Source: an uncultured Pseudomonadota bacterium (GTDB lineage: Bacteria; Pseudomonadota; Gammaproteobacteria; Ga0077536). From it: DNA of 39,928 nucleotides. The notes under the pieces were generated by a model that saw only the letters and a list, made by a program, of their open reading frames with translations, made no database searches and was not told the DNA's origin. The position numbers and the translations under genes were made by a program. The stretch lies in assembly GCA_903825645.1 (NCBI GenBank), contig CAIKBL010000076.1:1-39928 (forward strand), given 5' to 3'. Below are positions 33,038 through 39,928 of the stretch, one piece after another. Within the stretch, counting starts at the first letter, position 1, and the number at the start of each line of letters is the position of its first letter.

Positions 33038-33322
33038 GTGAATGAAGCCAGTACGAAATTAGACCAAATGCGTGCCGAAATACGGGAGCGTGTAGCACAA
33101 CTGCGAACAGAGCGTGACACCCTCTTGGTAAGGGTTCACCTCGCGAAAACAGAAGGGCGTGAAGAGTGGGCTAAAGTCGAAGCCAAATGGGAAAATTTCC
33201 AAGCAAAAGCCCACACGGTTGGCGCCACGGCGGCTGAGGCATCCGGTGATGTCCTCGCTTCCCTCAAACTGCTGGGGGAAGAAATCCGCGACGCCTATCG
33301 ACGCATCAAAGCGGCAATCTGA
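33038..33322 (+). CDS. Small coiled-coil protein (sll1863-like)
   Basis: The GTG at 33038 is preceded by GGAGAG at 33025-33030, which fixes the start. The 94-residue product is highly charged and helical throughout: 'KLDQMRAEIRERVAQLRTERDTLLVRVHLAKTEG' forms one heptad-like helix, followed by 'WAKVEAKWENFQAKA' and a C-terminal helix 'LKLLGEEIRDAYRRIKAAI'. It has no cysteine, no signal peptide and no membrane segment. The layout resembles small stress-associated coiled-coil proteins of the sll1863 type found in many bacteria. The molecular function of these is unknown, and that similarity is a pattern match only. It seems to be a single-gene transcript. Confidence 0.75.
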   Translation: MNEASTKLDQMRAEIRERVAQLRTERDTLLVRVHLAKTEGREEWAKVEAKWENFQAKAHTVGATAAEASGDVLASLKLLGEEIRDAYRRIKAAI

Positions 33323-33773
33323 GCCACAGGTCTCTCAAGTACTTGCGCGGCGCGCGCGTCGCAATTGTTGGGGCCGTTTGACGCATCGCGATGCGATGTC
33401 CTGATCCGCTGCGCGATCAGTTCTCTACGGGGTCGCCGGTAGTTGTCGGCGCGGTAAGTCTTCAGCTTATCTTCGGGATCGGCGCGACAGCGGAAGGCGA
33501 TAAGAATGGCCATCGGGCCAAGGGAAATAGTCGCGTTTGTTCAGTGGGTTTTGCGCCTGCCGCTCGCCTCCCCAGATCTGTGCGCCAGGCAAGAATCGTG
33601 ACGGTGTGCCATTAGGTCAATCACGTGTTTCGATCGGGCCTTTGATGGAGCGTGAGGCCTGATCGTTCAGCCTTAGCGGTGGACTCCTCGGGCCTTCGGT
33701 ACATCAAAACACCGAGCAGGGACGATCCTCGACCATTTTCTAGGATAGTGGCTTCTATGCAGGACGCTTCCCA
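33323..33773 (+). other. Intergenic region with palindromes, upstream of the efflux operon
   Basis: These 451 bases contain no gene I can recognise on either strand. A perfect 14-bp palindrome, CGCATCGCGATGCG (33382-33395), is followed at once by an inverted repeat, CTGATC...GATCAG (33401-33420). Both lie 60-100 bases after the coiled-coil gene stop and may form its 3' end. The remaining sequence up to 33773 should carry the promoter of the efflux operon, but no clear elements are visible. Confidence 0.45.
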
Positions 33774-34514
33774 ATGGCAGCAAAGGCACTTGACCAGCAT
33801 CAGCAACCGGTGATTGAGGCCATCAGCGCTGCTAATCTGACGAAATGGTTTGGCGACGGAGTGACACGCAAGATGGCCGTCGGGGATGTCAATTTCGTGG
33901 CGCATTATGGCGAAATGCTGTTTCTGGTCGGTCCGTCAGGAAGTGGTAAGACGACACTCCTCAGCATGGTCTCTGGAATACTCCGCCCCAGCAGCGGTAC
34001 GGTCCACGTCCATGGGGCAGATATCTGGCAGTTAAGCGATGATCAGTTGGCGGAGTTTCGTTTGAATACCGTCGGCTTCGTTTTCCAAGATTATCATCTT
34101 TTCCCCCGCCTGACGGCCGCCGAGAACGTCGCGATTCCATTGATCCTGAAACAAGAGGATTGGACTTCCGCGATCGATAAAGCGAATGAGTACCTCGCCA
34201 TCCTCGGCCTGAAGGATCGCGGTGGCATTCTGCCCGTTAAATTGTCCGGCGGTGAGCAACAACGAGTTGCCATCGCACGCGCCATTATCAGCACCCCTCA
34301 GATTCTTATTTTGGACGAGCCCACGGCCTCACTGGATGGCGATACGGGAAAAATGATTATTTCTTTTGTAAAAGAAAAAATACTCACTAAAGATCGCTGC
34401 ATCCTGGTCGTGACGCACGATGTGCGGATTAATGAGTATGCCGATCGCATCATCCACATGGAGGATGGGCACATTACCGGACTAGTTAAAGGATCCGAAT
34501 GGAAAACCGGGTGA
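33774..34514 (+). CDS. ABC efflux ATPase (MacB/DevA/LolD type)
   Basis: The 246-residue cytoplasmic ATPase has Walker A 'GPSGSGKTTLLSMVSGI', Q-loop 'FVFQDYHLFPRLTAAENV', signature 'LSGGEQQRVAIARAI', Walker B 'ILILDEPTASLDG' and the H-loop 'VVTHDVRINEYADRI'. These are all of the type VII (MacB/LolD/DevA) subgroup. A 25-residue N-terminal extension comes before the first strand. Its 3' end overlaps the adaptor gene by 16 bases. Together with the adaptor, outer-membrane channel and FtsX-like permease that follow, it forms a tripartite exporter. Such systems use ATP hydrolysis to push periplasmic substrates out through the channel. The substrate is unknown. Confidence 0.93.
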   Translation: MAAKALDQHQQPVIEAISAANLTKWFGDGVTRKMAVGDVNFVAHYGEMLFLVGPSGSGKTTLLSMVSGILRPSSGTVHVHGADIWQLSDDQLAEFRLNTVGFVFQDYHLFPRLTAAENVAIPLILKQEDWTSAIDKANEYLAILGLKDRGGILPVKLSGGEQQRVAIARAIISTPQILILDEPTASLDGDTGKMIISFVKEKILTKDRCILVVTHDVRINEYADRIIHMEDGHITGLVKGSEWKTG

Positions 34515-35584
34515 TTTTTGCGCTCTCCCTCGTCGGCGCGCTGAGCGGCTTGGCGGGCGCCTTCTTTTTTGGACTAGAGCGGAAAACCCAACCCCCCGTA
34601 TTCGAACCGGTCAGAAATCCTTATGACACCGCAATTTATGCCAACGGGATTGTTGAAAGCGCACAGGCTAATGGCGCTAACGTCAATATTTTTCCCGAAG
34701 TCTCCGGTCCTGTAACCCAAATTTTAGTGCGGGAAGGTGAGGCGGTAGCGGCCGGTGCGCCGCTGTTTGTCATCGACGACATCGTACAAAGGCCGACCAC
34801 TGAGCAACTTCGTGCCCAGTCGGAAGCAGCGCTGGTGGCGCTTCAGGCGCTGAAAGCGCTACCACGGCCGGAGGTATTGGCGGTCGCCAAAGCGCAGGTT
34901 GTCGTAGCGAGCGCCGCGCTGAAAACCGCCCGAGATCAGTTCGATAAGCGGCTGGAGACTTATAAAATCGATCCGAAATCGATCAGTAAAGATGTCTTTG
35001 ACACAGCCAAAAATTCACTCAACCAAGCAATCGCTGGATTCGATCTGGCTCAAAAACAATACGATCTGGTGCGGATTGGGGCCTGGAGTTTTGACGTCCT
35101 CAGCCAAGAGAAGCAGGTCGTTGCGCTGCAGGAAGCCTATCAAAGCGCAAAGGGGCTGCTAGCAAAATATACGGTCAGGGCACAAAGCACCGGCGTGGTG
35201 TTGGCCGTAAATGCAGCGGTGGGCAGTACCGCATCGACACAGGGCATCTATGACAGCTATACGGAGGGATTAAAGCCTGCAGTCGTCATGAGCGGGCCAC
35301 AGAGCCGGCTCGCGATCCGATGTTATGTCGATGAGATTTTGATTTCACGGTTGCCTGATGCCGCCCACATTCGGGCAGAGATGGCCATCCGCGGCACGAC
35401 GCACCGCGTGCCATTGGAATTTGTTCGTATCCAGCCCTATGTGTCCCCGAAGATCGCGCTATCAAATCAGCGACAGGAGCGCGTAGATTTGCGGGTTTTA
35501 CCGGTAATTTTTCGGTTCGAGACGAAAAATGTGCCCGGCATCTATCCGGGACAACTCGCCGACGTTTTTATCGGGCAGAAATAG
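34499..35584 (+). CDS. HlyD/DevB-family periplasmic adaptor
   Basis: The 361-residue membrane-fusion protein has one N-terminal anchor helix ('VIFALSLVGALSGLAGAFFFG'). A split lipoyl domain follows: the first half near 'VNIFPEVSGPVTQILVREGEAVAAGAPLF', the second near 'YTVRAQSTGVVLAVNAAVGS'. A helical hairpin with Ala/Gln-rich repeats (about 100-220) separates the two halves, and a C-terminal beta-barrel domain ends it ('CYVDEILISRLPDAAHIRAEMAI', 'VPLEFVRIQPYVSPK'). It should link the inner-membrane ABC permease to the outer-membrane channel encoded next. The 'PYVSPK' segment and the length fit DevB-like adaptors. It overlaps the ATPase gene and is 30 bases before the ATG of the channel gene. 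Confidence 0.9.
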   Translation: MENRVIFALSLVGALSGLAGAFFFGLERKTQPPVFEPVRNPYDTAIYANGIVESAQANGANVNIFPEVSGPVTQILVREGEAVAAGAPLFVIDDIVQRPTTEQLRAQSEAALVALQALKALPRPEVLAVAKAQVVVASAALKTARDQFDKRLETYKIDPKSISKDVFDTAKNSLNQAIAGFDLAQKQYDLVRIGAWSFDVLSQEKQVVALQEAYQSAKGLLAKYTVRAQSTGVVLAVNAAVGSTASTQGIYDSYTEGLKPAVVMSGPQSRLAIRCYVDEILISRLPDAAHIRAEMAIRGTTHRVPLEFVRIQPYVSPKIALSNQRQERVDLRVLPVIFRFETKNVPGIYPGQLADVFIGQK

Positions 35585-35614
35585 AATGCCTCGTTGCCAA
35601 ACGCACGCGTGCCC

Positions 35615-37105
35615 ATGAAAGTCGCGAAGTGTTTTCCCGCATCGAGCGGGCGGACCAGTTGCTTTTTGATCGCGTGCGCGCTCCTTGCGGGCTGTGTCGT
35701 CGGACCCGATTTCAGCCGGCCAGTCCCCCCGTCTATAGCGGCATATACGCACGAGACACTGCCACCGGAAACTGTCGCCGCAGATAACGAGGCGCAGCAT
35801 TTTCAGATGCAGCAGCAGCTTAGCGCGCAATGGTGGCATCTATTCCACTCCAAGAACGTAGACGCGATAGTTACCGCGGCGATTATGAACAATCCGACCT
35901 TGCAGGCGGCGGAGGCGCGTTTGCGTCAGAGTCAGCAGAGCTTGCGGGCTGGTTATGGGGTTTTCTATCCACAGATCGACATGCAGTCCAGTGAATTTCA
36001 GCAACGCGCGGCCGTGGTACAGCAGGGAAAATCGTCGGGCGGATCCGTGTTTAACGTCGCGACCATCAGCGGCATGGTGAGCTATACCCTAGATATCTTT
36101 GGGGCCAACCGCCGTCACGTCGAGGGACTGCGTGCGCAAACTGACTACCAACGTTATGTCAGGCAGGCAGCGTACGTCGCTTTGACGGCCAACGTGGTGG
36201 ATACCTGCATCGCCCGCGCGGCTTATTTGGCAGAGCTGGACGCGATCGATTTGTTAATTGCAGGGGAGTCCGAACAGCTTGCCGCGACAGCGGCACAGGT
36301 TCGCGCCGGGACACAACCGTACGCCAGCTTGCTCAGCATGCGCTCCGAGATCGCGACGAGTCGCGGGACGCAGGCGACTCTGCGGCAGAAGTTAAATCAG
36401 ACCGAACACTTATTGGCCCAACTCATGGGGAAAGCTCCGACGCAGGCCAGTCTGCCCGACATCGCGCTTCAGGATTTGACGCTCCCGCGCGAACTGCCGG
36501 TTAGTTTACCTTCCGTTCTTGTACGTCAACGACCCGACATTTTATCTTCCGAAGCTCAGTTGCATGAAGCCAGTGCTAATGTCGGTGTGGCGACGGCCGC
36601 CATGTTTCCCAGCTTTAGTCTCACAGGCACCTATGGTCTCGCACGCACGAGTCTCGATAATCTTGCGCCGGGCACGGGAAGTTTTTGGAGCGTGGGCCCG
36701 GTGGTGACTCTTCCGCTTTTCCAGGGAGGGTCGCTGTGGTTCGGGCGGCAGGCGGCACGAGAGGCGTATCAAGCATCCCTAGCGGATTACCGCCAAGTAG
36801 TCTTGGGATCCTTTGTTCAGGTCGCAGATGCGTTGAAAGCGCTTGAGCATGATGCGCAAAGTGTGGCGGCGGCAGCAGAGGCAAAGCAAGCGGCGGCAGA
36901 AGCGCTCGGGCTGCTGCAGGTGAATTACCGTGCAGGCTTGGCGGCCTATCCAGAGGTCTTGGTCGCCGATGTGCAGTACCGCACGGCGTTGATAACATAT
37001 GTGCAGACCGAAGCTGTTCGTTATCAGGATACCGTCACCTTGTTCGCGGCCCTCGGCGGCGGGTGGGGTAGCGAAACGCAGCAGAATGAGGTGCCATCGC
37101 CATGA
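35615..37105 (+). CDS. NodT-family outer-membrane efflux lipoprotein
   Basis: With the ATG at 35615 the protein has 496 residues; a TTG at 35594 would add seven. A lipoprotein signal peptide is clear: 'CFLIACALLAGC' with the lipobox cysteine at residue 27. Two outer-membrane-efflux repeats of TolC type follow, with 'NNPTLQAAEARLRQSQQSLRAGYGVFYPQI' in the first and 'RQRPDILSSEAQLHEASANVGVATAAMFPSFSLTGTYG' in the second. These are diagnostic of the NodT/OprM type trimeric channel. It would form the outer-membrane duct of the exporter encoded around it. The gene sits between adaptor and permease genes, and its stop overlaps the permease start by 4 bases (ATGA). Confidence 0.93.
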   Translation: MKVAKCFPASSGRTSCFLIACALLAGCVVGPDFSRPVPPSIAAYTHETLPPETVAADNEAQHFQMQQQLSAQWWHLFHSKNVDAIVTAAIMNNPTLQAAEARLRQSQQSLRAGYGVFYPQIDMQSSEFQQRAAVVQQGKSSGGSVFNVATISGMVSYTLDIFGANRRHVEGLRAQTDYQRYVRQAAYVALTANVVDTCIARAAYLAELDAIDLLIAGESEQLAATAAQVRAGTQPYASLLSMRSEIATSRGTQATLRQKLNQTEHLLAQLMGKAPTQASLPDIALQDLTLPRELPVSLPSVLVRQRPDILSSEAQLHEASANVGVATAAMFPSFSLTGTYGLARTSLDNLAPGTGSFWSVGPVVTLPLFQGGSLWFGRQAAREAYQASLADYRQVVLGSFVQVADALKALEHDAQSVAAAAEAKQAAAEALGLLQVNYRAGLAAYPEVLVADVQYRTALITYVQTEAVRYQDTVTLFAALGGGWGSETQQNEVPSP

Positions 37106-38244
37106 AACATTTTGGGATCCTACGCATCGGCTTCAAATTATTGACCAATGATCGGGTGAAATTTTCGGCGCTGCTGGTCGGTATCACCTTCTCCGTTTTT
37201 TTGATGATGCAGGTAACGGCCATGTTTGCCGGCATTCTGAATCGTGCGTATTCGACGGTCACCAATATTGGAGCCGAGATCTGGGTTATGGATCCGGCAG
37301 TTAATACCGCGACTTCCTCGATTCCGATGCCGGATTATCTACTCGATGCGGTGCGCAGCCTAAAGGGAGTGAGTTACGCGGTGCCGCTCTACATCGGTAG
37401 CGCACAGGTCAGATTGGTTAGCGGCAGTTACCAGTCGGTTATCGTCATCGGGCTCGATGACAACAGCCTGTTTGGTCGCCCCGAAATAGAGGAAGGCAGA
37501 ATCGAAGATATCTATGCCGAGAATTCTTTTATCGTCGTCAACGATGCTGATTTCCTCAAAATGGAGAACGCGAAAATCGGCAGCACCTTCGAGTTGAACG
37601 ATCATCGCGGCGTCATTTCCGGCATCGCCAGGGTGGCTTCCAATGGATTAAATGGCGCGCCGACACTCTATACCACCTATAGTCGCGCGGTTGAGTACAT
37701 TCCAAATACGCGATTCACGATTTCTTACGTCTTGTTGAAACCGAAAACCACGTCCTCGATCAGCGACATAAAGGCGCAGGTAGCAGATCTCGGTTACGTC
37801 GCTTATACAAAAGATGAATTCAATCAACACATCGCTGATTACTATATTTATAAAACCGGTGTCGGGACGAATATTCTGCTGATGACGGTAATCAGCTTCA
37901 TTGTTGGTCTCTCAATTTCAGGCCAGATTTTTTATTCTTTTATCGTCGAAAATCTTGAGAAATTCGCCGCATTAAAGGCAATTGGCGCGAAGGCGCGCGA
38001 GCTGATCTATATGATCCTTTTTATGGTCGGGTTCACCGCGCTAACCGGGTATGGGCTCGGTATTGGATTAGTGACGCTGCTCATTTCAATCGCCCGCGCC
38101 AAGCTGCCTTACTATGCGGCTATCACAACGTTCTGGAATCTCGGGATAGCCCTGGGGATGGTTGTCGTCATCGCGGGCATTTCGAGCTACGTGGGGATCA
38201 GAAAAGCGCTTAAGATAGAGCCTTTCGATATTTTTAGAGGTTAG
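37102..38244 (+). CDS. FtsX-like ABC efflux permease (DevC/MacB type)
   Basis: The 380-residue inner-membrane protein has one N-terminal helix ('FSALLVGITFSVFLMMQVTAMFAGIL'), a periplasmic domain (about 45-250), and three C-terminal helices. The helices are at about 252-280 ('ILLMTVISFIVGLSISGQIFYSFI'), 300-325 ('MILFMVGFTALTGYGLGIGLVTLLI') and 345-368. Between them lies the FtsX coupling loop 'EKFAALKAIGAKARELIYMI', which contacts the ATPase. The C-terminal 'RKALKIEPFDIFRG' is typical of this family. It lacks a fused ATPase domain, so it resembles DevC rather than full-length MacB, and it works with the separate ATPase at 33774. It is the last gene of the operon; a hairpin follows 11 bases after the stop. 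Confidence 0.92.
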   Translation: MKHFGILRIGFKLLTNDRVKFSALLVGITFSVFLMMQVTAMFAGILNRAYSTVTNIGAEIWVMDPAVNTATSSIPMPDYLLDAVRSLKGVSYAVPLYIGSAQVRLVSGSYQSVIVIGLDDNSLFGRPEIEEGRIEDIYAENSFIVVNDADFLKMENAKIGSTFELNDHRGVISGIARVASNGLNGAPTLYTTYSRAVEYIPNTRFTISYVLLKPKTTSSISDIKAQVADLGYVAYTKDEFNQHIADYYIYKTGVGTNILLMTVISFIVGLSISGQIFYSFIVENLEKFAALKAIGAKARELIYMILFMVGFTALTGYGLGIGLVTLLISIARAKLPYYAAITTFWNLGIALGMVVVIAGISSYVGIRKALKIEPFDIFRG

Positions 38245-38255
38245 CCCACTCGAGC

Positions 38256-38278
38256 CATTCGAATCGCTGATTCGAATG
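38256..38278 (+). terminator. Hairpin after the efflux operon
   Basis: CATTCGAATC (38256-38265) and GATTCGAATG (38269-38278) form a perfect 10-bp stem with a 3-base loop, starting 11 bases after the permease stop codon. No T-run follows, so it may be a Rho-assisted or bidirectional end, or an mRNA-protecting structure. Confidence 0.5.
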
Positions 38279-38575
38279 AGGCTGGCCTCGTCATCGATAC
38301 AGATGTCCATAAGTCGACAGCGTAGGTTGCCTGTCTTAAGTTTCCACCAACAATGGATAGGATCATTAGAGTGAAGGGAGTGCCTGCTGCGCCATGAAGT
38401 CGCTATCGACCAGCAATGCCAACGATATGGCGTCGCCTTGTAACGTCAAAAGTTGTCCAAAAAACGTTTTAAATCCTGAGACGGTCCATCATGGTTTTAA
38501 TACTCATGGCGGGAGCCTCGCGGGCACTTGACTCTCATCGTGCATCTTGTCGATCTGGCGGCGTCCTCGTTTGAC
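38279..38575 (+). other. Intergenic region between the efflux operon and the Fic remnant
   Basis: I see no convincing gene in these roughly 300 bases. A plus-strand frame from the ATG at 38353 ('MDRIIRVKG') meets a stop after 14 codons. A second frame from the ATG at 38395 runs for about 45 codons ('MKSLSTSNANDMASPC') but has no family match I know and no ribosome site. These could be degraded remains of a mobile or accessory gene. Confidence 0.3.
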
Positions 38576-39085
38576 TCATTTCGTCAGCAGTGCGATGTAG
38601 GCCTGGTAACTGAAATTGCGATTTTTCTTTTGCCCAGTCATTTCGACAACAATACCGAGATCACTCAAGAGCACGATTGCCGCATTAGCAGTCGAAAAAC
38701 TAGTGTCCAGTTTTTGCCGCACGCGCTCAACAGTGAAGCGCGGCATCATCGGCAGCAGATCAAACAAACGATAGGTGGCGGGCCCCGATTTTGGGGAATC
38801 GAGAATGCGTCGTCGGTCGGCAGCGACCATGGTCGCGATCTCAACGATGCTGCGTTCAGCTTCGGTTGCTGCCGCTTCGAAGCCCTCAAGAAAGAAGATG
38901 ACCCGCGATTCCCAATCCCCTTCCGTGCGGGTGCCTGAGAGCTGTCGGTAATACTCCATCTGATGCTGTTTCAAAGAGCCGCCCAGGTACATCAGTGGCT
39001 CGGGTAAAATCCCCGAATGTTCCAACAACGCCGCGATCAACACATCATCGAAGATGCCGGGGTAGTCCACGATTAGGACGTGCAT
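38576..39085 (-). pseudogene. Truncated Fic-family protein, C-terminal part only
   Basis: The visible frame has 169 residues and matches the C-terminal part of Fic-domain proteins that carry a winged-helix tail: 'DVLIAALLEHSGILPEPLMYL', 'QHQMEYYRQLSGTRTEGDWESRVIFFLEGFEAAATEAE', then a helix-turn-helix ('FTVERVRQKLDTSFSTANAAIVLLSDLGIVVEMTGQKK'). The N-terminal Fic core with the catalytic HPFxxGNGR loop, which normally comes just before the 'LIALLLEH' segment, is missing. The first 15 residues do not match. So the protein lost its AMP-transferase site, probably by a deletion or insertion near 39050-39085. The lack of the active site makes function unlikely, though the DNA-binding-like tail is intact. 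The IS3 fragment about 700 bases away fits local rearrangement. Confidence 0.75.
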
Positions 39086-39787
39086 TTTTTGATCGGATTA
39101 TGTGCGACTGCCGCGGCGGAGCGCTTGCAACAGCATGCTGGCCTGTCGTTCGAGTTCTTCATCCGTCGCGAGTTACCCGACGACTGACGAGCAACGGCGG
39201 GTCATTACGACATTAGGTTTCTGACAATGCAGTCAGGTCACGCGACCTCCCCACAGACGGAGACTAGAGACAAAACTCGCCCTTACGGAGGCCGAAATTA
39301 GACCAAAATGCGAGGTACTTGAATCCGCACCGGCCATGAAACCGCGCCAGCACTGGCTGCTGCGCTGGGCGAGAGAACAGCCGGAGCACGTCTGGCCTTA
39401 AGATTGTGGTGGAGCTGAGGGGGAGAGCATCCACCTCAGCAAAAATTCTCTAGCCTGATGATTCTTAATGAGATTTTTTTCTGCGACAACGCGATTGTAC
39501 CACTCGCATGTACCACATTACAGGCCGTCTCTAGGACGGGCCGAACTACCTTTGCAAACTCTCCAAAGGCAATTTCGCAGGTGCTGGCCCTGTTCAAATA
39601 AGTGGCGGCCGAACAGGGAGTGTGCCCGCGCCGGGGAAGTTAGCGTTGCTAGCGGCGGAGTTGTTGGGTGGGTGGGCGTTAAGCGAAGCCGCCGGGCCAG
39701 CGAGTCAATTGGCGCTTAGCGGGACGATGACGGCGCAGGCATTGAGCTGCTGCTGTTCAAGGCCTGCTGCCGAGCTGCTGTTGGGCG
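39086..39787. other. Unassigned sequence between the Fic remnant and the IS3 end
   Basis: No intact gene is recognised in these 700 bases. On the minus strand, just upstream of the Fic remnant, a short coding-like tail ends at 39098 ('DEELERQASMLLQALRRGS'), perhaps the C-terminus of a lost gene. On the plus strand a coding-like tail ends near 39402 ('ALTEAEIRPKCEVLESA'). At 39408-39440 two alternative, mutually exclusive inverted repeats overlap (GGTGGA/TCCACC and GCTGAGG/CCTCAGC). A repetitive GCTG-rich stretch lies at about 39740-39785. The region looks like a patchwork of gene ends, as is common beside insertion sequences. Confidence 0.35.
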
Positions 39788-39928
39788 TAACCTTGCCCGG
39801 ATTCCACGTACACCAATCTAGGCCGCCAACAGGCTCTGCTCAAAGTTGACTGGCGAGCGGTAGCCGATCGAGGAATGCAGCCTACGACGATTGTAGAACC
39901 CCTCGATCCAATTCACGGTATCTAACCG
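39788..39928 (-). mobile_element. IS3-family insertion sequence, 3' end only (cut by window edge)
   Basis: The transposase C-terminus at 39818-39928 and the roughly 30 bases after its stop look like the right end of an IS3-family element. The likely terminal repeat reads inward from 39788 as TAACCTTGCCCGGATTCCAC, which resembles right ends of this family. The other end and any target duplication lie outside the window, so the exact tip position is an estimate. Confidence 0.6.
39818..39928 (-). CDS. IS3-family transposase (OrfB), C-terminal fragment
   Basis: The last 36 residues of an integrase-fold transposase are visible, with the family hallmark 'DTVNWIEGFYNRRRLHSSIG' followed by 'YRSPVNFEQ' and a TAG stop at 39818-39820. 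The 'E..YN..R.H..LGY.SP..FE' pattern contains the last catalytic-region residues of the rve domain of IS3-family OrfB. The gene continues beyond the right edge, so I cannot tell whether the element is intact. Confidence 0.9.
   Translation of the reverse strand, partial: RLDTVNWIEGFYNRRRLHSSIGYRSPVNFEQSLLAA

Noticed and set aside
33391-33615. Plus-strand frame of 74 codons between the coiled-coil and efflux genes
   Set aside because: No ribosome site, no family similarity and an ordinary non-coding composition; the minus-strand frame overlapping it is equally unconvincing.
33054-39310. Shared 15-mer CGAAATTAGACCAAA at about 33054 and 39293
   Set aside because: Considered as an attachment-site pair. 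One copy lies inside the coiled-coil gene, similarity does not extend beyond about 20 bases, and one shared 15-mer in 40 kb is expected by chance.
39408-39440. Inverted repeats GGTGGA/TCCACC and GCTGAGG/CCTCAGC as a terminator
   Set aside because: The two stems exclude each other, no intact gene ends nearby on either strand, and the plus-strand hairpin is followed by A's, not T's.
1-39928. CRISPR array, tRNA or rRNA genes
   Set aside because: No regularly spaced direct repeats and no sequence resembling tRNA or rRNA was seen by eye on either strand; a tRNA scan would be needed to be certain.

Overview
The window looks like a chromosomal segment of a moderately GC-rich beta- or gammaproteobacterium. 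The evidence is an MSHA-type minor pilin cluster, a proteobacterial cphA'/cphA cyanophycin pair, purK-purE, a glutathione-dependent formaldehyde dehydrogenase, and codon use typical of such genomes. I cannot name the genus. Most genes are intact. Three loci are clearly decayed (a flavin monooxygenase-like gene, a copper-ATPase gene and a Fic gene), and an IS3-family transposase is cut by the right edge.

Layout: (1) 1-7630, plus strand: a very large MshQ-like adhesin, open at the left edge, followed by four tightly packed pseudopilin genes (MshC-, MshD-, MshO- and MshP-like). (2) 7627-12426, minus strand: a frameshifted acyl-CoA-dehydrogenase-fold monooxygenase pseudogene, an HSL-type esterase, an RsbW-like ATPase, a possible 35-codon small gene, purE and purK. 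(3) 12698-15173, plus strand: a DUF3237 gene, then a cobalt-type nitrile hydratase whose beta subunit is split into two genes, and its His-tailed activator. (4) 15180-17752: a pentapeptide-repeat protein, a flavin reductase, an exported protein and a beta-class glutathione transferase. (5) 17871-19291: a copper P-type ATPase remnant that has lost its catalytic core.

(6) 19407-26971: a divergent cyanophycin locus. Minus strand: CphA' (no normal Mur-type P-loop, short C-terminus), then CphA. Plus strand: an ABC transporter with an unusual N-terminal extension and zinc-ribbon-like motif, translationally coupled to a DUF1854 protein. A 12-bp palindrome lies midway between the divergent start codons. 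(7) 27085-32032: a PQQ/cytochrome c alcohol dehydrogenase (polyvinyl-alcohol dehydrogenase type), a class III alcohol dehydrogenase and an acyl-CoA ligase, which could form an alcohol/aldehyde oxidation group. (8) 32382-33322: a STAS anti-sigma antagonist and a small coiled-coil protein. (9) 33774-38244: a four-gene tripartite ABC efflux operon of DevBCA/MacAB type with its own outer-membrane channel gene. (10) 38576-39928: a truncated Fic gene, unassigned sequence and the end of an IS3-family element.

The most interesting parts are the cyanophycin locus with its transporter and DUF1854 partner, the three-gene nitrile hydratase with a histidine-tailed activator, and the small coupled reading frame between purE and the RsbW-like gene. 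No tRNA, rRNA or CRISPR array was seen.
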